Assembly (NCBI GenBank): GCA_024275415.1
Contig: JAJRZD010000059.1
Span: 1-64,000, forward strand
Origin: an archaeon
GTDB taxonomy: Archaea; Asgardarchaeota; Thorarchaeia; Thorarchaeales; Thorarchaeaceae
Direction: 5' to 3'
Length of the DNA stretch: 64,000 bases
The notes under the pieces were generated by a model. It was not told where the DNA came from, ran no database searches, and worked only from the letters and a program-made list of their open reading frames with translations. How positions within the stretch are numbered: position 1 is the first letter of the stretch; every line of letters begins with the position of its first letter. Shown here in pieces: positions 37,907 to 47,225 of this stretch. Both the position numbers and the translations under genes were made by a program.

Positions 37907-38380
37907 ATGTTCCCGTTCAAGAGCTTGCGTTATCCCACACCAGAACAGAGCAAGATCTGGTTCAGACGAAAACAAGGAAAAGCGCCATCCGCCATTGCGA
38001 CAGAAATGGGTGTTTCCAGGCCCTACGTGAGTCAGGCACAACGGATAGCAGAACGACGCATTGAAGGCTTACTTAGACATATGGCATCAGCAAACCGCAT
38101 TGACTTGAAGCACATCAGTCCCCAGCATGGCATTGCAGTAGGCGAGTGTCCTGCTCTGAACACGACTGTGTACTTTACCTATACATCAGCAATGGGTGTC
38201 CAAACATGGTATCGTCATCAAGGGGATTGCAAGAAATGCAATATGATTGCTAGTTGTAATGAAATCCTGAAGACGCTCTCTAAGGAATGGGGCATCAAGA
38301 TTCCCAAGGACAAGGCACCTACAGAGGTGGGTGTACAACTATTCGATAAAATTATGGAGGAATTAGGTTGGACGAAATAA
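37907..38380 (+). CDS. HTH-domain transcription regulator with cysteine motif
   Basis: A 157-residue protein. Residues about 10-50 look like a helix-turn-helix of the sigma-r4/DUF134-like kind (TPEQSKIWFRRKQG, then IATEMGVSRPYVSQAQRIAE). The C-terminal half contains CKKCNMIASC, a potential metal or redox site, plus GECP earlier. The start ATG lies about 34 nt after a TATA box, so the mRNA is nearly leaderless, and no SD is seen. It overlaps the following membrane-protein gene by 13 bp, which starts behind GGAGG. It probably represses its own promoter through the flanking repeats (inference). Confidence 0.7.
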   Translation: MFPFKSLRYPTPEQSKIWFRRKQGKAPSAIATEMGVSRPYVSQAQRIAERRIEGLLRHMASANRIDLKHISPQHGIAVGECPALNTTVYFTYTSAMGVQTWYRHQGDCKKCNMIASCNEILKTLSKEWGIKIPKDKAPTEVGVQLFDKIMEELGWTK

Positions 38381-38727
38381 AATCGGTAGCACCGTTTGAG
38401 ATTTGCCGTATCCCCCCAAAGCCAACGGTCAGGACTCATTATTTGAACCATGGAACAATCAAGTTCATGAAACAGCGCAAGGTCATCACATTCATGATAG
38501 TGGTATTGATTGGTGTCACAGCATGGGCTCCTTGGATAACTGAGGATTACGCTCGAACTGCGGTCGTTGAAAGTTTGGGCGGAGAGGATGCCCAGTACTT
38601 CTATCTTGGTGAGAATGTGACAATATCAGAAATCCCGATTAGAACCGTCAGAGTTCCCTTTGCGATCCTGGTCTACTTTCCGAGTGAGGCGATGTTCATT
38701 GTTACTTTTTGGGGTGCTGTGATCTGA
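38368..38727 (+). CDS. membrane protein coupled to the HTH regulator
   Basis: A 119-residue protein with two hydrophobic segments (about residues 40-55 and 95-118) and a short extracellular-type loop between them. TTG 38368 is preferred because GGAGG lies 7-8 nt upstream and the frame overlaps the regulator gene by 13 bp; ATG 38467 would give an 86-residue protein that still holds both helices. No known family is recognised. Pairing with an HTH protein suggests a membrane sensor/regulator unit. Confidence 0.6.
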   Translation: MDEIKSVAPFEICRIPPKPTVRTHYLNHGTIKFMKQRKVITFMIVVLIGVTAWAPWITEDYARTAVVESLGGEDAQYFYLGENVTISEIPIRTVRVPFAILVYFPSEAMFIVTFWGAVI

Positions 38728-38870
38728 GTGTCACTATCAATGAATACGAACAAATGATATCCAGTAATAGTTGCAGCCTACTACTCTTATAGTGAGTGTT
38801 CCTCCGATGAGATTTCAGTACACGCAATCATCAACTGGAGGAACATCGTTGCCATGGAGTCTGCTCTGGT

Positions 38871-39824
38871 TTAGTAACTTACACCGAGCTTCTTGGAAAG
38901 CCTCTCTAACATATCCTTGACCATTGCTGGAAGGTCATAGTCTGGTTTCCAACCCCATTCATCTCGTGCAGCACTATCATCAATAGACTTTGGCCAACTC
39001 TCAGCAATCTGCTGTCTGAAATCCGGTTCGTACGAGATCTCAAATTCAGGGATGTGCTTCTTTATCTCGGCTGCAATCTCTTCTGGTGCGAAGGACATCG
39101 CCGTGATGTTGAAGCTCCGGTGGACAAGATTCTCTGCTGGCGCCTCGATGAGGTCGATGGTACACTTGATACAATCAGGCATATACATCATCGGCAGGTA
39201 CGTTCCCTTGTCCAGAAACGAAGTGTACCGTTTGTTCTTCAGTGCCTCGTAGAATATCTCAACGGCATAGTCTGTTGTCCCACCCCCTGGCAAAGCCTCG
39301 GAGCTGATGATGCCAGGGTATCGCAGCGAACGAAAATCAAGACCATATCTCTTTACATAGTACTCGCCCCACAGTTCGATGAACACCTTCGAAACGCCAT
39401 ACGCTGTGGTAGGGCGCATGATCACATCGTTGGGGGTGTTGTCCTTCGGTGTGCTGGGGCCAAAGGCTGCAATAGAACTCGGGATCATGACTTGATCGAG
39501 TCCAAGTATCCTCGTCGCCTCAAGCACATTGTAAGCTCCTACTATATTTGTGTGAAAGGCGAGTTGTGGATTCTTCTCTCCCGTACCAGACAGAAGTGAG
39601 GCGTTGTGGATAATGATGTCGATGTCCTGATCGACAAGCATCGCATGAAGCTGGTTCGTGTCCATCACATCGAGCTGGAGATACGGACCATCCTCCTTCA
39701 GGACTGCGGGAGGCTTTTTCCTACCTGTGGCGATGACATTCTCGCCACCATATTTCTGCCTCAGAGCGCCGATAAGCTCAGTTCCGATTTGCCCATAACT
39801 GCCAGTCACAAGTATCCGTTTCAT
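38871..39824 (-). CDS. tdh: L-threonine 3-dehydrogenase, SDR type
   Basis: Oxidises L-threonine to 2-amino-3-oxobutyrate with NAD+. It is an extended short-chain dehydrogenase related to UDP-galactose epimerases: the nucleotide-binding GSYGQIG is at residues 8-14, SSIAAFGP forms the catalytic Ser region, TTAYGVSK carries the YxxxK pair, and the SDR-TDH specific blocks LRYPGIIS and PGGGTTDYAVEIFYEAL are present. At 317 residues it is full-length. The partner KBL (2-amino-3-ketobutyrate CoA ligase) is not seen nearby. With threonine ammonia-lyase 2 kb away, the organism appears to break threonine down by two routes. Confidence 0.92.
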   Translation of the reverse strand: MKRILVTGSYGQIGTELIGALRQKYGGENVIATGRKKPPAVLKEDGPYLQLDVMDTNQLHAMLVDQDIDIIIHNASLLSGTGEKNPQLAFHTNIVGAYNVLEATRILGLDQVMIPSSIAAFGPSTPKDNTPNDVIMRPTTAYGVSKVFIELWGEYYVKRYGLDFRSLRYPGIISSEALPGGGTTDYAVEIFYEALKNKRYTSFLDKGTYLPMMYMPDCIKCTIDLIEAPAENLVHRSFNITAMSFAPEEIAAEIKKHIPEFEISYEPDFRQQIAESWPKSIDDSAARDEWGWKPDYDLPAMVKDMLERLSKKLGVSY

Positions 39825-40106
39825 CGTTGACCACTGGGACTGAGCGCAAAACTTCCCCGTTAAAAGAGTTGGCTTTACGTTGGAAAAGAAATCATCAGGT
39901 GCGTTTCATCCTTTTGTCGGTTCGACATCCATCGATTAGGGGAGAGAACAATGTTTCTCGTATCATTGTCATCAGGGTGGGACGATTCTATTCATCCGGA
40001 CTGAACGAGATGCGCTTCCACGACCTCAAGGTGGTCACATTCAGCCAACACGGATCCACTTTGTTTCTGCTCGGAGTGTTCACGTTGCCCAATGTGCCAA
40101 ATGATA

Positions 40107-40967
40107 CTAGTGCCAGTTAATAGCAGGCATCGGTCGCGGAGGGATCTTCCTGAAGTCGTGTTTAGGATAACCCAATGCAAGAGCAGCTCTTAGTCCGTAG
40201 CCATCAGGGACGCCAAGGGATTCGGATATCTCCTTGTTATGATCTGCAATTCTGATGAAGAATCCGCTCATCGTAGTCCCGATTGAGAGAGAGCGAGCCA
40301 ACAATCGGATATTGGCTATTGCAAGATAGGCATCAGCCTCGGCAAACTCCCTTTCGGGATTCAAGAACAGCATCACTACTGGCGCATTAAAGAAGATTCG
40401 ATCCCTTCCATCATTTCGCCAATCGCTGACTGTCCTATGAAGCTCTGGCAGAAACCTCTTGACCGTGTCATAAGCGTCTCTCTTTCTTGCAAGTTTTGAA
40501 ATCGTACCCATAAATGGCCGTTCGACTAGCCTTGTTGTGGACTCGACCGCATCAATGGCTTGGTCTACCAATCTGGTGAGTTTCTCACCTTGATAGACCT
40601 CAATGATCATCTCCCTCCTGTTATGAGCTGTTGGAGCAAGACTGGCAGCCTTTATGAGTGCCTGGAGTGTATCTTCGGGGATTCGTGTTTCCTTGAATCG
40701 TCTTATGCTTCGTAACGAAGCCATATCATGTATCAGTCGTTCTGATTCGATGGCTTCAGATGCAGCGGGTAGTTCGTCAGGATATGATTCATGGATAATG
40801 GCATTTCGTGGACAGATTGCCACACAGTGACCACATGTTGTACATGTTTCTGGTGATGTCACAACCGTTCTTTCACCTTCCAAGGTGAATACATTTCCAA
40901 CGCAGACCTTCTCACACTGTCTGCACTTGCTACCTAAACAATTTTCGTCGATTGATATTTCTGTCAT
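40107..40967 (-). CDS. ferredoxin-nitroreductase fusion protein
   Basis: A 286-residue protein made of an N-terminal 2x[4Fe-4S] ferredoxin (CLGSKCRQCEKVC and CTTCGHCVAICP) and an FMN-binding nitroreductase domain from about residue 80 (RSIRRFKETRIP, then AASLAPTAHNRR). The ferredoxin would supply electrons for FMN-dependent reduction of an unknown acceptor. Fused nitroreductases of this type are widespread in anaerobic archaea. It is divergent from the TrmB-type regulator at 41105, which is a candidate for controlling it. Confidence 0.88.
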   Translation of the reverse strand: MTEISIDENCLGSKCRQCEKVCVGNVFTLEGERTVVTSPETCTTCGHCVAICPRNAIIHESYPDELPAASEAIESERLIHDMASLRSIRRFKETRIPEDTLQALIKAASLAPTAHNRREMIIEVYQGEKLTRLVDQAIDAVESTTRLVERPFMGTISKLARKRDAYDTVKRFLPELHRTVSDWRNDGRDRIFFNAPVVMLFLNPEREFAEADAYLAIANIRLLARSLSIGTTMSGFFIRIADHNKEISESLGVPDGYGLRAALALGYPKHDFRKIPPRPMPAINWH

Positions 40968-41104
40968 TCTATATCGCCTTGTGGACTCTTGGGAGGCACT
41001 CTAGATCCAGACTCTGCTAGTCAGAAACACCTCACCATACAGTTATGGATGAACCTAGTGTTTTTAAGGAAATTACTCACATTTTCACAACTGAGAGTTG
41101 AAAA

Positions 41105-41905
41105 ATGGAAACACTGGAAGACCTCGGACTTACCAAATATGAGGCGCAGGTCTATCTTGCCTTACTATCATCGGGGCTTGACACTGCGAGGAACCTATCA
41201 TCAAAGTCACAAGTTCCCACGGGGAGGATATACGATGTTCTGCGGTCGCTTGTGAACAAACGACTGGTCATCAAGCAAGATTCACGGCCGTTGAAATATA
41301 TGCCAGTTCAGCCACGGAATGCAGTAAAAACGCTTCTCCAGAGAAAAACTGAAGAATTGCAGACGCTCAAGGAAAAGGCAATCCTGATAGAAGAGCAATT
41401 GAATGTGTTCTCGAAGACAACTCCGGATGAGAGCCTCTTCTGGAGCGTCAGCATTGGGGAAGACTTGAACTGCAATGGTCACAGGATAGCAGAGGCGGAA
41501 AAAGAGCTGCTTTGCTGTATCGAACTCGATTCAAAAAGATGTGACGAGTGCATACCAGATATGTTGCATTTTCTTGAGATCAAATCTGAACTGGCGGAAA
41601 AAGGAGTCGATATGAAAATACTTGTGGGTGCTAGAGATGAAAAGATAATCAGGAATGATGTACTCCCACATGCACTGCCATACTTGGAGCGGTTAAAACA
41701 TGTGCCAATTCGGGTGACAGAAGCTGTTACCACAAGCTTTGATATCATTGATAAAGAGAAGGTCATTCTGTGGGTAAGAAACCCAACGAATCCTGATAGA
41801 TATTTAGCAGCAATCTACATCTGGCAAAAGAAACTTGCTGACGAACTCAGAAACCGATTCAATGAGGTGTGGGAAACAGCAAGAGTGTTCCACATAGAAA
41901 AGTAA
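41105..41905 (+). CDS. TrmB-family transcriptional regulator
   Basis: A 266-residue archaeal regulator. The N-terminal winged helix-turn-helix is typical (LEDLGLTKYEAQVYLALL, then a recognition helix around SQVPTGRIYDVLRSLV), followed by a coiled-coil segment and a C-terminal TrmB-type domain. These proteins sense sugars or other metabolites and repress or activate nearby genes. A TATA-like TTTTTAAG at 41062-41069 fits a start about 12 nt before the ATG. It is divergent from the ferredoxin-nitroreductase gene. Confidence 0.85.
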   Translation: METLEDLGLTKYEAQVYLALLSSGLDTARNLSSKSQVPTGRIYDVLRSLVNKRLVIKQDSRPLKYMPVQPRNAVKTLLQRKTEELQTLKEKAILIEEQLNVFSKTTPDESLFWSVSIGEDLNCNGHRIAEAEKELLCCIELDSKRCDECIPDMLHFLEIKSELAEKGVDMKILVGARDEKIIRNDVLPHALPYLERLKHVPIRVTEAVTTSFDIIDKEKVILWVRNPTNPDRYLAAIYIWQKKLADELRNRFNEVWETARVFHIEK

Positions 41906-42285
41906 AGAGATAAGAAAAGTCCGTTACAGGGATCTTCTTTCTCTTCTCGGTAGAGCTGAGTGCATCTGGTTTCGTTACAGATGGGTTGTCTGGTAGCCAC
42001 GCGCCTCCGCCGATGGCAACCACCTTTCGTTTCGCCAAAAGGAGGATGACAACCACCGCAACCACAGCCCCTATCCCAGTATGTATTGGATTAAATGTTC
42101 TTATTAAATTGGCAGATGAAGGTTAAAGAATGTAAGTTTTGCAACAACGATAGCATGTTCTACTAAAAAACAACCACATTGCCTCTTTAGAAAGGGCTTG
42201 CTTGAGCCTAGTAGCATCATATATCCAAAAGCACGGCCCGTTCTGTATGAAAGGTAATTGACATAGCTCCTGTTGTACATCTGTA
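41906..42285. other. intergenic region with a possible surface-protein C-terminal relic on the minus strand
   Basis: A 380-bp stretch without a certain gene. On the minus strand, from the stop near 42136 down to 41859, one frame reads PIHTGIGAVVAVVVILLL followed by AKRK, which is how archaeal surface proteins end: a hydrophobic anchor followed by basic residues. No upstream gene continues into it, and the last part overlaps the TrmB gene, so it may be a decayed fragment or chance. Confidence 0.3.
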
Positions 42286-43050
42286 CTACATCAGGATTCT
42301 ATAGAACACATGATAGGACTGAGGATTTGAATATCCCAGCTTCAACGCGAGATGAATCGACTCCTCATTGGCAGCATCCCAGTCTGGAACCAACCCACTT
42401 CTGAGAGATGATTCGATTAGCATCGCGCTGGCGCTTGTTGCCAACCCTTTTCTTTGAAACCTTGGTAGGGTGTTGACTTGGATCTCAAAACGTGTTCGAA
42501 AGGGAAAGCAAGTTCGAGCTAGACTGACCAAGTTACCATCGCGGAGGACGCCGAACCCAAAACCACGATTCAAGAAATCATCGTATGAATTATAGAAGAG
42601 CAAGATGTCACCTAACAGACTTCGAGAAGACTGTTCAAGCAGCGCTAGGTCAAGTGGACGAATGACATACTCGGACGGCAGAGCTTCTTTCAATTCAATT
42701 ATCCTTGAAAGATCTAGGGAGTCTGGATTCATCCGCGTTCTTCGTTGTTTGCGAAGCGACGATCCCCATTCCTCCTTGAGGACTGATTCCCATCGCGTGT
42801 TAGGCACCATAAGAAGCCTCATCGGGGGGATTTCGTGAACTACCTCCCTTGCCTTTGCAGAGTTAGGGTCACCAGCAATGAAATTCATGACTCTGTAGCG
42901 GAACAGTACGATGTTCGGACTGGATGGTGAGTCCACGAACACTGTACCCAGCCCCATGTCCAACCACTGCAATGCCATGTTCTGGACATGGGAGAGTGAC
43001 TCAAGAAGTTTGACTACTGGGCCACGGTCATCTTCTGTGTATTCAATCAT
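42286..43050 (-). CDS. GNAT-type acetyltransferase
   Basis: A 255-residue acetyltransferase of the GNAT superfamily. The C-terminal third has the acetyl-CoA-binding motif A as TLPRFQRKGLATSASAMLIE, followed by DWDAANEESIHLALKLGY, a typical GNAT ending (the N-terminal half resembles the GNAT_acetyltran PF12746 layout). The acceptor is unknown. ATG 43050 is preferred over GTG 43065 because GGTGAT is positioned about 7 nt upstream. Confidence 0.75.
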   Translation of the reverse strand: MIEYTEDDRGPVVKLLESLSHVQNMALQWLDMGLGTVFVDSPSSPNIVLFRYRVMNFIAGDPNSAKAREVVHEIPPMRLLMVPNTRWESVLKEEWGSSLRKQRRTRMNPDSLDLSRIIELKEALPSEYVIRPLDLALLEQSSRSLLGDILLFYNSYDDFLNRGFGFGVLRDGNLVSLARTCFPFRTRFEIQVNTLPRFQRKGLATSASAMLIESSLRSGLVPDWDAANEESIHLALKLGYSNPQSYHVFYRILM

Positions 43051-43094
43051 CAGCCAAATCACCAACTGGAACTAGGCCAAGGGCCGGCTTGGAC

Positions 43095-43538
43095 TCAATC
43101 GAGCGGATGATCAGTATAGCGAGGGACGTTATTCTTGAGCCAGTCTGGCACTTTTGCCCTATCCACCTTATCGGAGAAGGGGATATACGGCTTGATGTCT
43201 ACCACCGGCGTCCCATCAATCGCATCGATCTGGTCAATGAATATTCTATGAAGCTCGCTATCTATGCTGACTATCTTGACCGTCGTCATGCCAATAGGTG
43301 TAGGACGGCCAGGGGATCTACTTGCAAAGACGCCAGACAGGGGTGCACCCTCAATAGGTGGATAATTCTGGAGGTGCATGCGAGCCTCATCATTGTCCAT
43401 ACCGGTAATCCACCAGAGGACGATGATGTGTGAGAACTTGTCTAATTCCAATGTCCCAGGCCAATATGTGGGGTTCATCTGGATGTGAATTCCACCATCC
43501 TCGGGTTTAATAATATGTCCTATTGCCGTTGCTTTCAC
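43095..43538 (-). CDS. TrmO/TsaA-family tRNA methyltransferase (UPF0066)
   Basis: A 147-residue beta-barrel protein of the TsaA/TrmO family, whose E. coli member N6-methylates t6A37 in tRNAThr using SAM. Family blocks GVFASRSPGRPTPIGMTTVKI and DGTPVVDIKPYIP are intact; archaeal homologues (VirR/TrmO-like) are of this size. It is the upstream neighbour of the GNAT gene on the same strand, separated by about 45 bp. Confidence 0.88.
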   Translation of the reverse strand: MKATAIGHIIKPEDGGIHIQMNPTYWPGTLELDKFSHIIVLWWITGMDNDEARMHLQNYPPIEGAPLSGVFASRSPGRPTPIGMTTVKIVSIDSELHRIFIDQIDAIDGTPVVDIKPYIPFSDKVDRAKVPDWLKNNVPRYTDHPLD

Positions 43539-43661
43539 GAGTTCAACCTCTCAAGTAAATAGGTATACAGATACATATGAGAGCTTAGGTCATACCACGA
43601 AAATAGGAGCTGGTACAGCAGCAATGGACATCCTTATTTATCCGAAAGGAAAGGACTCTTC

Positions 43662-43961
43662 GTGGTGCCATCAATGAGAATCAAGGCAGTTCTTCGAGAT
43701 AACCAAATCTTAGGCATGGAACCAGGAAGCAAAGACCGGATTGTTGCAACGGCCATGAAGAACTTGGACAGGATTGTTAGCCAGTCCAGCATCCTGAAGG
43801 TCATGGGCTTAAAGCAAGATGCAAGAGCGACCATGCTGGAGGCACTAAAGGATAAGGACATCCACATCTGGCTGGCAAATGAAGCCCAGCAAGATATCAT
43901 ATATCTGAGCAAGGAAGACCTACCTGATGACTTTGAGATTGCAGGATACAAGTGGCAATAG
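43662..43961 (+). CDS. hypothetical protein, 99 aa
   Basis: A small soluble protein of unknown function. It starts at GTG 43662 (or GTG 43665 / ATG 43674), behind the purine-rich AAAGGAAAGGA. Strand-like segments IKAVLRD and IHIWLANE, the DIIYLSKEDLPDDF stretch and a Lys/Asp-rich composition indicate a compact alpha/beta protein. The stop is 4 bp from the convergent end of the TPR gene. No family recognised. Confidence 0.5.
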   Translation: MVPSMRIKAVLRDNQILGMEPGSKDRIVATAMKNLDRIVSQSSILKVMGLKQDARATMLEALKDKDIHIWLANEAQQDIIYLSKEDLPDDFEIAGYKWQ

Positions 43962-43964
43962 CCA

Positions 43965-44699
43965 TTAGCTTGAACGCTCAATCTCGTTCATCGGTTCCTG
44001 TAAATAGGACGGCAATGGCAAGTTCAGGCGTTCAAATCGTTTCCGCACATCCCTTACTTCATAGATGACGCGGGAAAGATCCTCTTCTACATCTTCAACG
44101 AGTGCTGTATCTGTTGTAGAACCAGCTAAAGTTTTCAATCGTTTCAAGATAATGTACTGCTCAATGAAGTAACTCGCTAAAGCAGTGAGTAAATCGCTAT
44201 CAGCAGGATTGTCTACGAGACCAGAGGCAATATCATCTTCAACCCGTTGGAGCAAATACAGAAGAGGGTCGTATGCCTGACGTTCTTTTGGGAAATCCTT
44301 GATATGTTGTCGTGCGGCTCCCAATGCTTTCTCGGTGTTTCCTTCGTCGTACCACAGCCTGCAAAGATCATCAAGGACTGTGTGACCCGGAGGACAATTC
44401 CTCAGGAACTCCGTAAAGAGGGCTTCTGCCTCATCGACCCGCAACGAGTTGTCGAGCATCCTTCCGAGTGAAGAAACCGCTCTCTCATGACAAGGGTTTC
44501 TTGCGATAATGTCACGGAGCATAACCTCTGCCTTGCTATCATGTCCCTTTCTAGAGAGAATGATGGCAAGCTCGGTTCGCAGGTCAAGGTTCGCAGAAGC
44601 GTCTTCCAGAGCTCTCCGGACGAGTTGCTCTGCTTTGTCCTCCTCGCACAAGACACAGAGTTCCTCTGCTCGCTCAATGACATCCTTTGGGTCTTGCAT
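43965..44699 (-). CDS. TPR-like helical repeat protein
   Basis: A 244-residue all-helical protein. The N-terminal 150 residues contain about four 34-residue tetratricopeptide-like units (A-E-Q-L-V-R-R-A-L-E, A-I-I-L-S-R-K-G-H..., etc., with the characteristic small residues at positions 8 and 20 and Pro near the end). The last 90 residues form longer helices, possibly a coiled coil. TPRs are scaffolds for protein binding; the partner is unknown. Short intergenic region to the divergent cysS gene. Confidence 0.7.
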   Translation of the reverse strand: MQDPKDVIERAEELCVLCEEDKAEQLVRRALEDASANLDLRTELAIILSRKGHDSKAEVMLRDIIARNPCHERAVSSLGRMLDNSLRVDEAEALFTEFLRNCPPGHTVLDDLCRLWYDEGNTEKALGAARQHIKDFPKERQAYDPLLYLLQRVEDDIASGLVDNPADSDLLTALASYFIEQYIILKRLKTLAGSTTDTALVEDVEEDLSRVIYEVRDVRKRFERLNLPLPSYLQEPMNEIERSS

Positions 44700-44866
44700 C
44701 CTTCCGCCTCGCCTGTTCGATGGATTATTTCCTTAAGAGGCTACGGGAGTCACTACGAGAGTTCCTATCCAAGCTCTTATTTTCTGTTCTACATCCTATA
44801 TCGAAGGCAATATTTACAGGCTTTTTTTTATTCTGAGCCTGCACTACACAGTCAGGGGAACCCATT

Positions 44867-46303
44867 ATGCTGAAGGTATACAACACTCTTTCCCGCTCGA
44901 AGGAAGAATTCGTGCCACTTGTCGAGAACCAAGTACGGATGTACGTGTGTGGTCCGACGGTCTATGACTACCCGCACATCGGGAATGCCAGATCATTTGC
45001 GGTATTCGACACTATCAGGAGATACCTCGAGTACAAGGGATACCGAGTGTTCTATGTGACTAACTTCACCGACATCGATGATAAGATGATCAACCGTGCC
45101 AACGAAGAAGGGATCAGTGTCCAAGAACTGGCTAGCAAGTATATCGCCGAGTATCTGGTCATCGCAAGGCAGTTGAACCTCAAGCCTGCAACAGTGAACC
45201 CCAGAGCAACAGAGCATATTGACGACATCATAGACATGGTGCAAAGAATCATCGAGAAAGGGTACGGCTATGTGGTGGATGGCGATGTCTATTTTGATGT
45301 CAGCGAATGGAAATCCTATGGGGTGCTTGCCAAGCTTGCCAGCGAGGATCTTGAGGCTGGTGCTCGTGTTGATATTGACGAGCGGAAACAGGATCCCCGC
45401 GACTTAGCATTGTGGAAAGCAGAGAAGCCAGGAGAACCCTCATGGGATAGCCCATGGGGAAAAGGTAGGCCTGGTTGGCATGCAGAGTGTTCGGTGATGG
45501 GCAAGTACTATCTCGGACTGCCATTCGATATCCATGGCGGCGGGCAGGATCTTACGTTCCCACATCACGAAAACGAGATTGCCCAGTCAGCATCAGCATA
45601 CGATGTCGAAACCCCTGTGAAGTACTGGTTACACAACGGATTCCTGACGATAGACTCCGAGAAGATGTCAAAGTCCGAAGGCAACTTCTTCACAGCTAGA
45701 GAGGTTCTAGACAACTATGAACACCAAGCTGTGAGGCTGTACCTGATCTCGGGTCAGTATCGCCAACCACTGGATTACAATGCCAAGGCAATCAACCAAG
45801 CAATCCAGAGTCTGGAACGAATCCGTAATGCTGTGGATACAATTCGAGGCAGAATCCTAATCCTTGAGAGAAGTGGTGGACGAGTAGCCGAAGCTGACAA
45901 GAAGCTCAAAGAGGCGATTGACAAACTTCAGGAAGGCTTCGAAAAAGAGATGGATGACGATTTCAATACCCCTGGGGCACTTGCAGAGGTCTTCACCTTC
46001 ATCAAGGCTTCTAACACATTGACGCCAAAGGTCGGGAATACGGCTGTTCTTCGAGAGGCGCTTGCTGTGCTTTCCGAGTTCCTCATGATTCTGGGAATTG
46101 ACCTTCAAGCCGAAGAAGGCGGACAGGATGCGGGCATCTCATCTGCGAAGCTGAGTGCCACCATTGAGCTTTTGCTAGAGATAAGAGAGCAGGCGAGAAA
46201 GAATAAAGATTGGGCCATGGCGGACCTTATCAGGGACAGGCTTGGAGAGATAGGGATAGAGGTCGCAGACACAAAAGATGGTCCTACATGGAAGGTGAAT
46301 TAA
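44867..46303 (+). CDS. cysS: cysteinyl-tRNA synthetase
   Basis: Class I aminoacyl-tRNA synthetase that charges tRNACys with cysteine. At 478 residues it is of normal bacterial/archaeal length. The class I HIGH motif is HIGN at residues 37-40, the zinc ligand region starts with CGPTVYDYPH at residue 28, the HHENE motif is intact and KMSKS is present as EKMSKSEGN near residue 268. The anticodon-binding helical domain follows. The upstream sequence has a T-run, CTTTTTTTTA (about 44819), that may serve as the TATA element. Confidence 0.95.
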   Translation: MLKVYNTLSRSKEEFVPLVENQVRMYVCGPTVYDYPHIGNARSFAVFDTIRRYLEYKGYRVFYVTNFTDIDDKMINRANEEGISVQELASKYIAEYLVIARQLNLKPATVNPRATEHIDDIIDMVQRIIEKGYGYVVDGDVYFDVSEWKSYGVLAKLASEDLEAGARVDIDERKQDPRDLALWKAEKPGEPSWDSPWGKGRPGWHAECSVMGKYYLGLPFDIHGGGQDLTFPHHENEIAQSASAYDVETPVKYWLHNGFLTIDSEKMSKSEGNFFTAREVLDNYEHQAVRLYLISGQYRQPLDYNAKAINQAIQSLERIRNAVDTIRGRILILERSGGRVAEADKKLKEAIDKLQEGFEKEMDDDFNTPGALAEVFTFIKASNTLTPKVGNTAVLREALAVLSEFLMILGIDLQAEEGGQDAGISSAKLSATIELLLEIREQARKNKDWAMADLIRDRLGEIGIEVADTKDGPTWKVN

Positions 46304-46395
46304 GTATATTCCCATTAAAAACATAAGGTCAAAACAATATGTGATATTGCTCAATACTGGTAACCAAATGAGATAGTGGATTTCGACACAGCCTG

Positions 46396-46845
46396 ATGGG
46401 ATCTAAGAGACCGGTGACAACTGACATGAAAGGAATAATAGTCTTTGATGAGGCAGGGATTCCACTTGCCTCCATAGGATTCGAGAACCTTAAGGTCAAT
46501 CCCGGCCTGTTCTCATCATTCATGTCAGCAATGCAGACCTTTGCCTGTAGCCTGTCAGGTGGCGAGGTGAAAGAACTCGAGTACGGGAATGTCAGAATCC
46601 TTCTTGGGCATGCCAGAGGGAATCAGGTCATAACTATCCATTCGATTGTTGACAATGATGCTGACTGGAACCATGGCACGGTGCTGGAGCTGATTGAGAG
46701 CAACGATTTCGCGTTGGATGACAACTTCCTTTCACTTCTACGCGAGCTTCTTTCAGATGCAAGAGTGTCCATTGAGGAAGCCAAACGCGGAATCAATGGC
46801 GTCAACATTTTTTCAGAAAGACACAAACCACCAATAGGCGAATGA
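46396..46845 (+). CDS. longin/roadblock-like small domain protein
   Basis: A 149-residue protein with the alpha-beta pattern of the longin/roadblock superfamily: MKGIIVFDEAGIPLAS strand pair, a helix (SSFMSAMQTFACSL), VKELEYGNVRILLGHARGNQVITIHSI as three strands, then a C-terminal helix pair. Such domains in Asgard archaea and Thermococci partner with small GTPases. ATG 46396 is the upstream start; ATG 46426, ten codons later, has a better-placed GGTGA. No GTPase gene is adjacent. Confidence 0.6.
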   Translation: MGSKRPVTTDMKGIIVFDEAGIPLASIGFENLKVNPGLFSSFMSAMQTFACSLSGGEVKELEYGNVRILLGHARGNQVITIHSIVDNDADWNHGTVLELIESNDFALDDNFLSLLRELLSDARVSIEEAKRGINGVNIFSERHKPPIGE

Positions 46846-46922
46846 CATTAACAAGCTGTCGGGTCATAGTTCGGAGAATTGTGGATCAATCCCCGAAAAG
46901 CAAGAACTGTGTTGCTCTTCAT

Positions 46923-47159
46923 TTATGGTGAAAGCACATCGTTGACCAACCGTTCCTCTATCGGCTTGAAGTCAAGATACTTCAGTACCACTCTTTCAAT
47001 GAACCCATATCTGAATTCCTCGTCCTTGCTGATCAGGAGCTTACCTTTGATGACTTCATACTTGAAGAAGAGAGGTGCTTGATTTAGGACTCGGAGGTCA
47101 ATCGGCAGTCCCACTTGGGCCTCGATCTCGATTCCCAGTTTCTCAATCATAAATCTCAC
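46923..47159 (-). pseudogene. C-terminal half of an MNT nucleotidyltransferase (MntA-type), N-terminus lost
   Basis: A 78-residue frame that matches only the second half of an MNT-type antitoxin: DLRVLNQAPLFFKYEVIKGKLL followed by RYGFIERVVLKYLDFKP, the conserved C-terminal segment of MntA-like proteins. The GSxxxG and DxD catalytic motifs that belong about 60 residues upstream are missing, and no HEPN gene is adjacent. A possible re-start at ATG 47150 behind GGTGA would still give a product without catalytic residues. It is best read as the remnant of a broken HEPN/MNT module. Confidence 0.65.
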
Positions 47160-47225
47160 CCTTCAATTTCATGCCATTCAATCCTCTGATAATAAAGGGT
47201 CGGATTTCGATTCCGTTTCTTCAAA

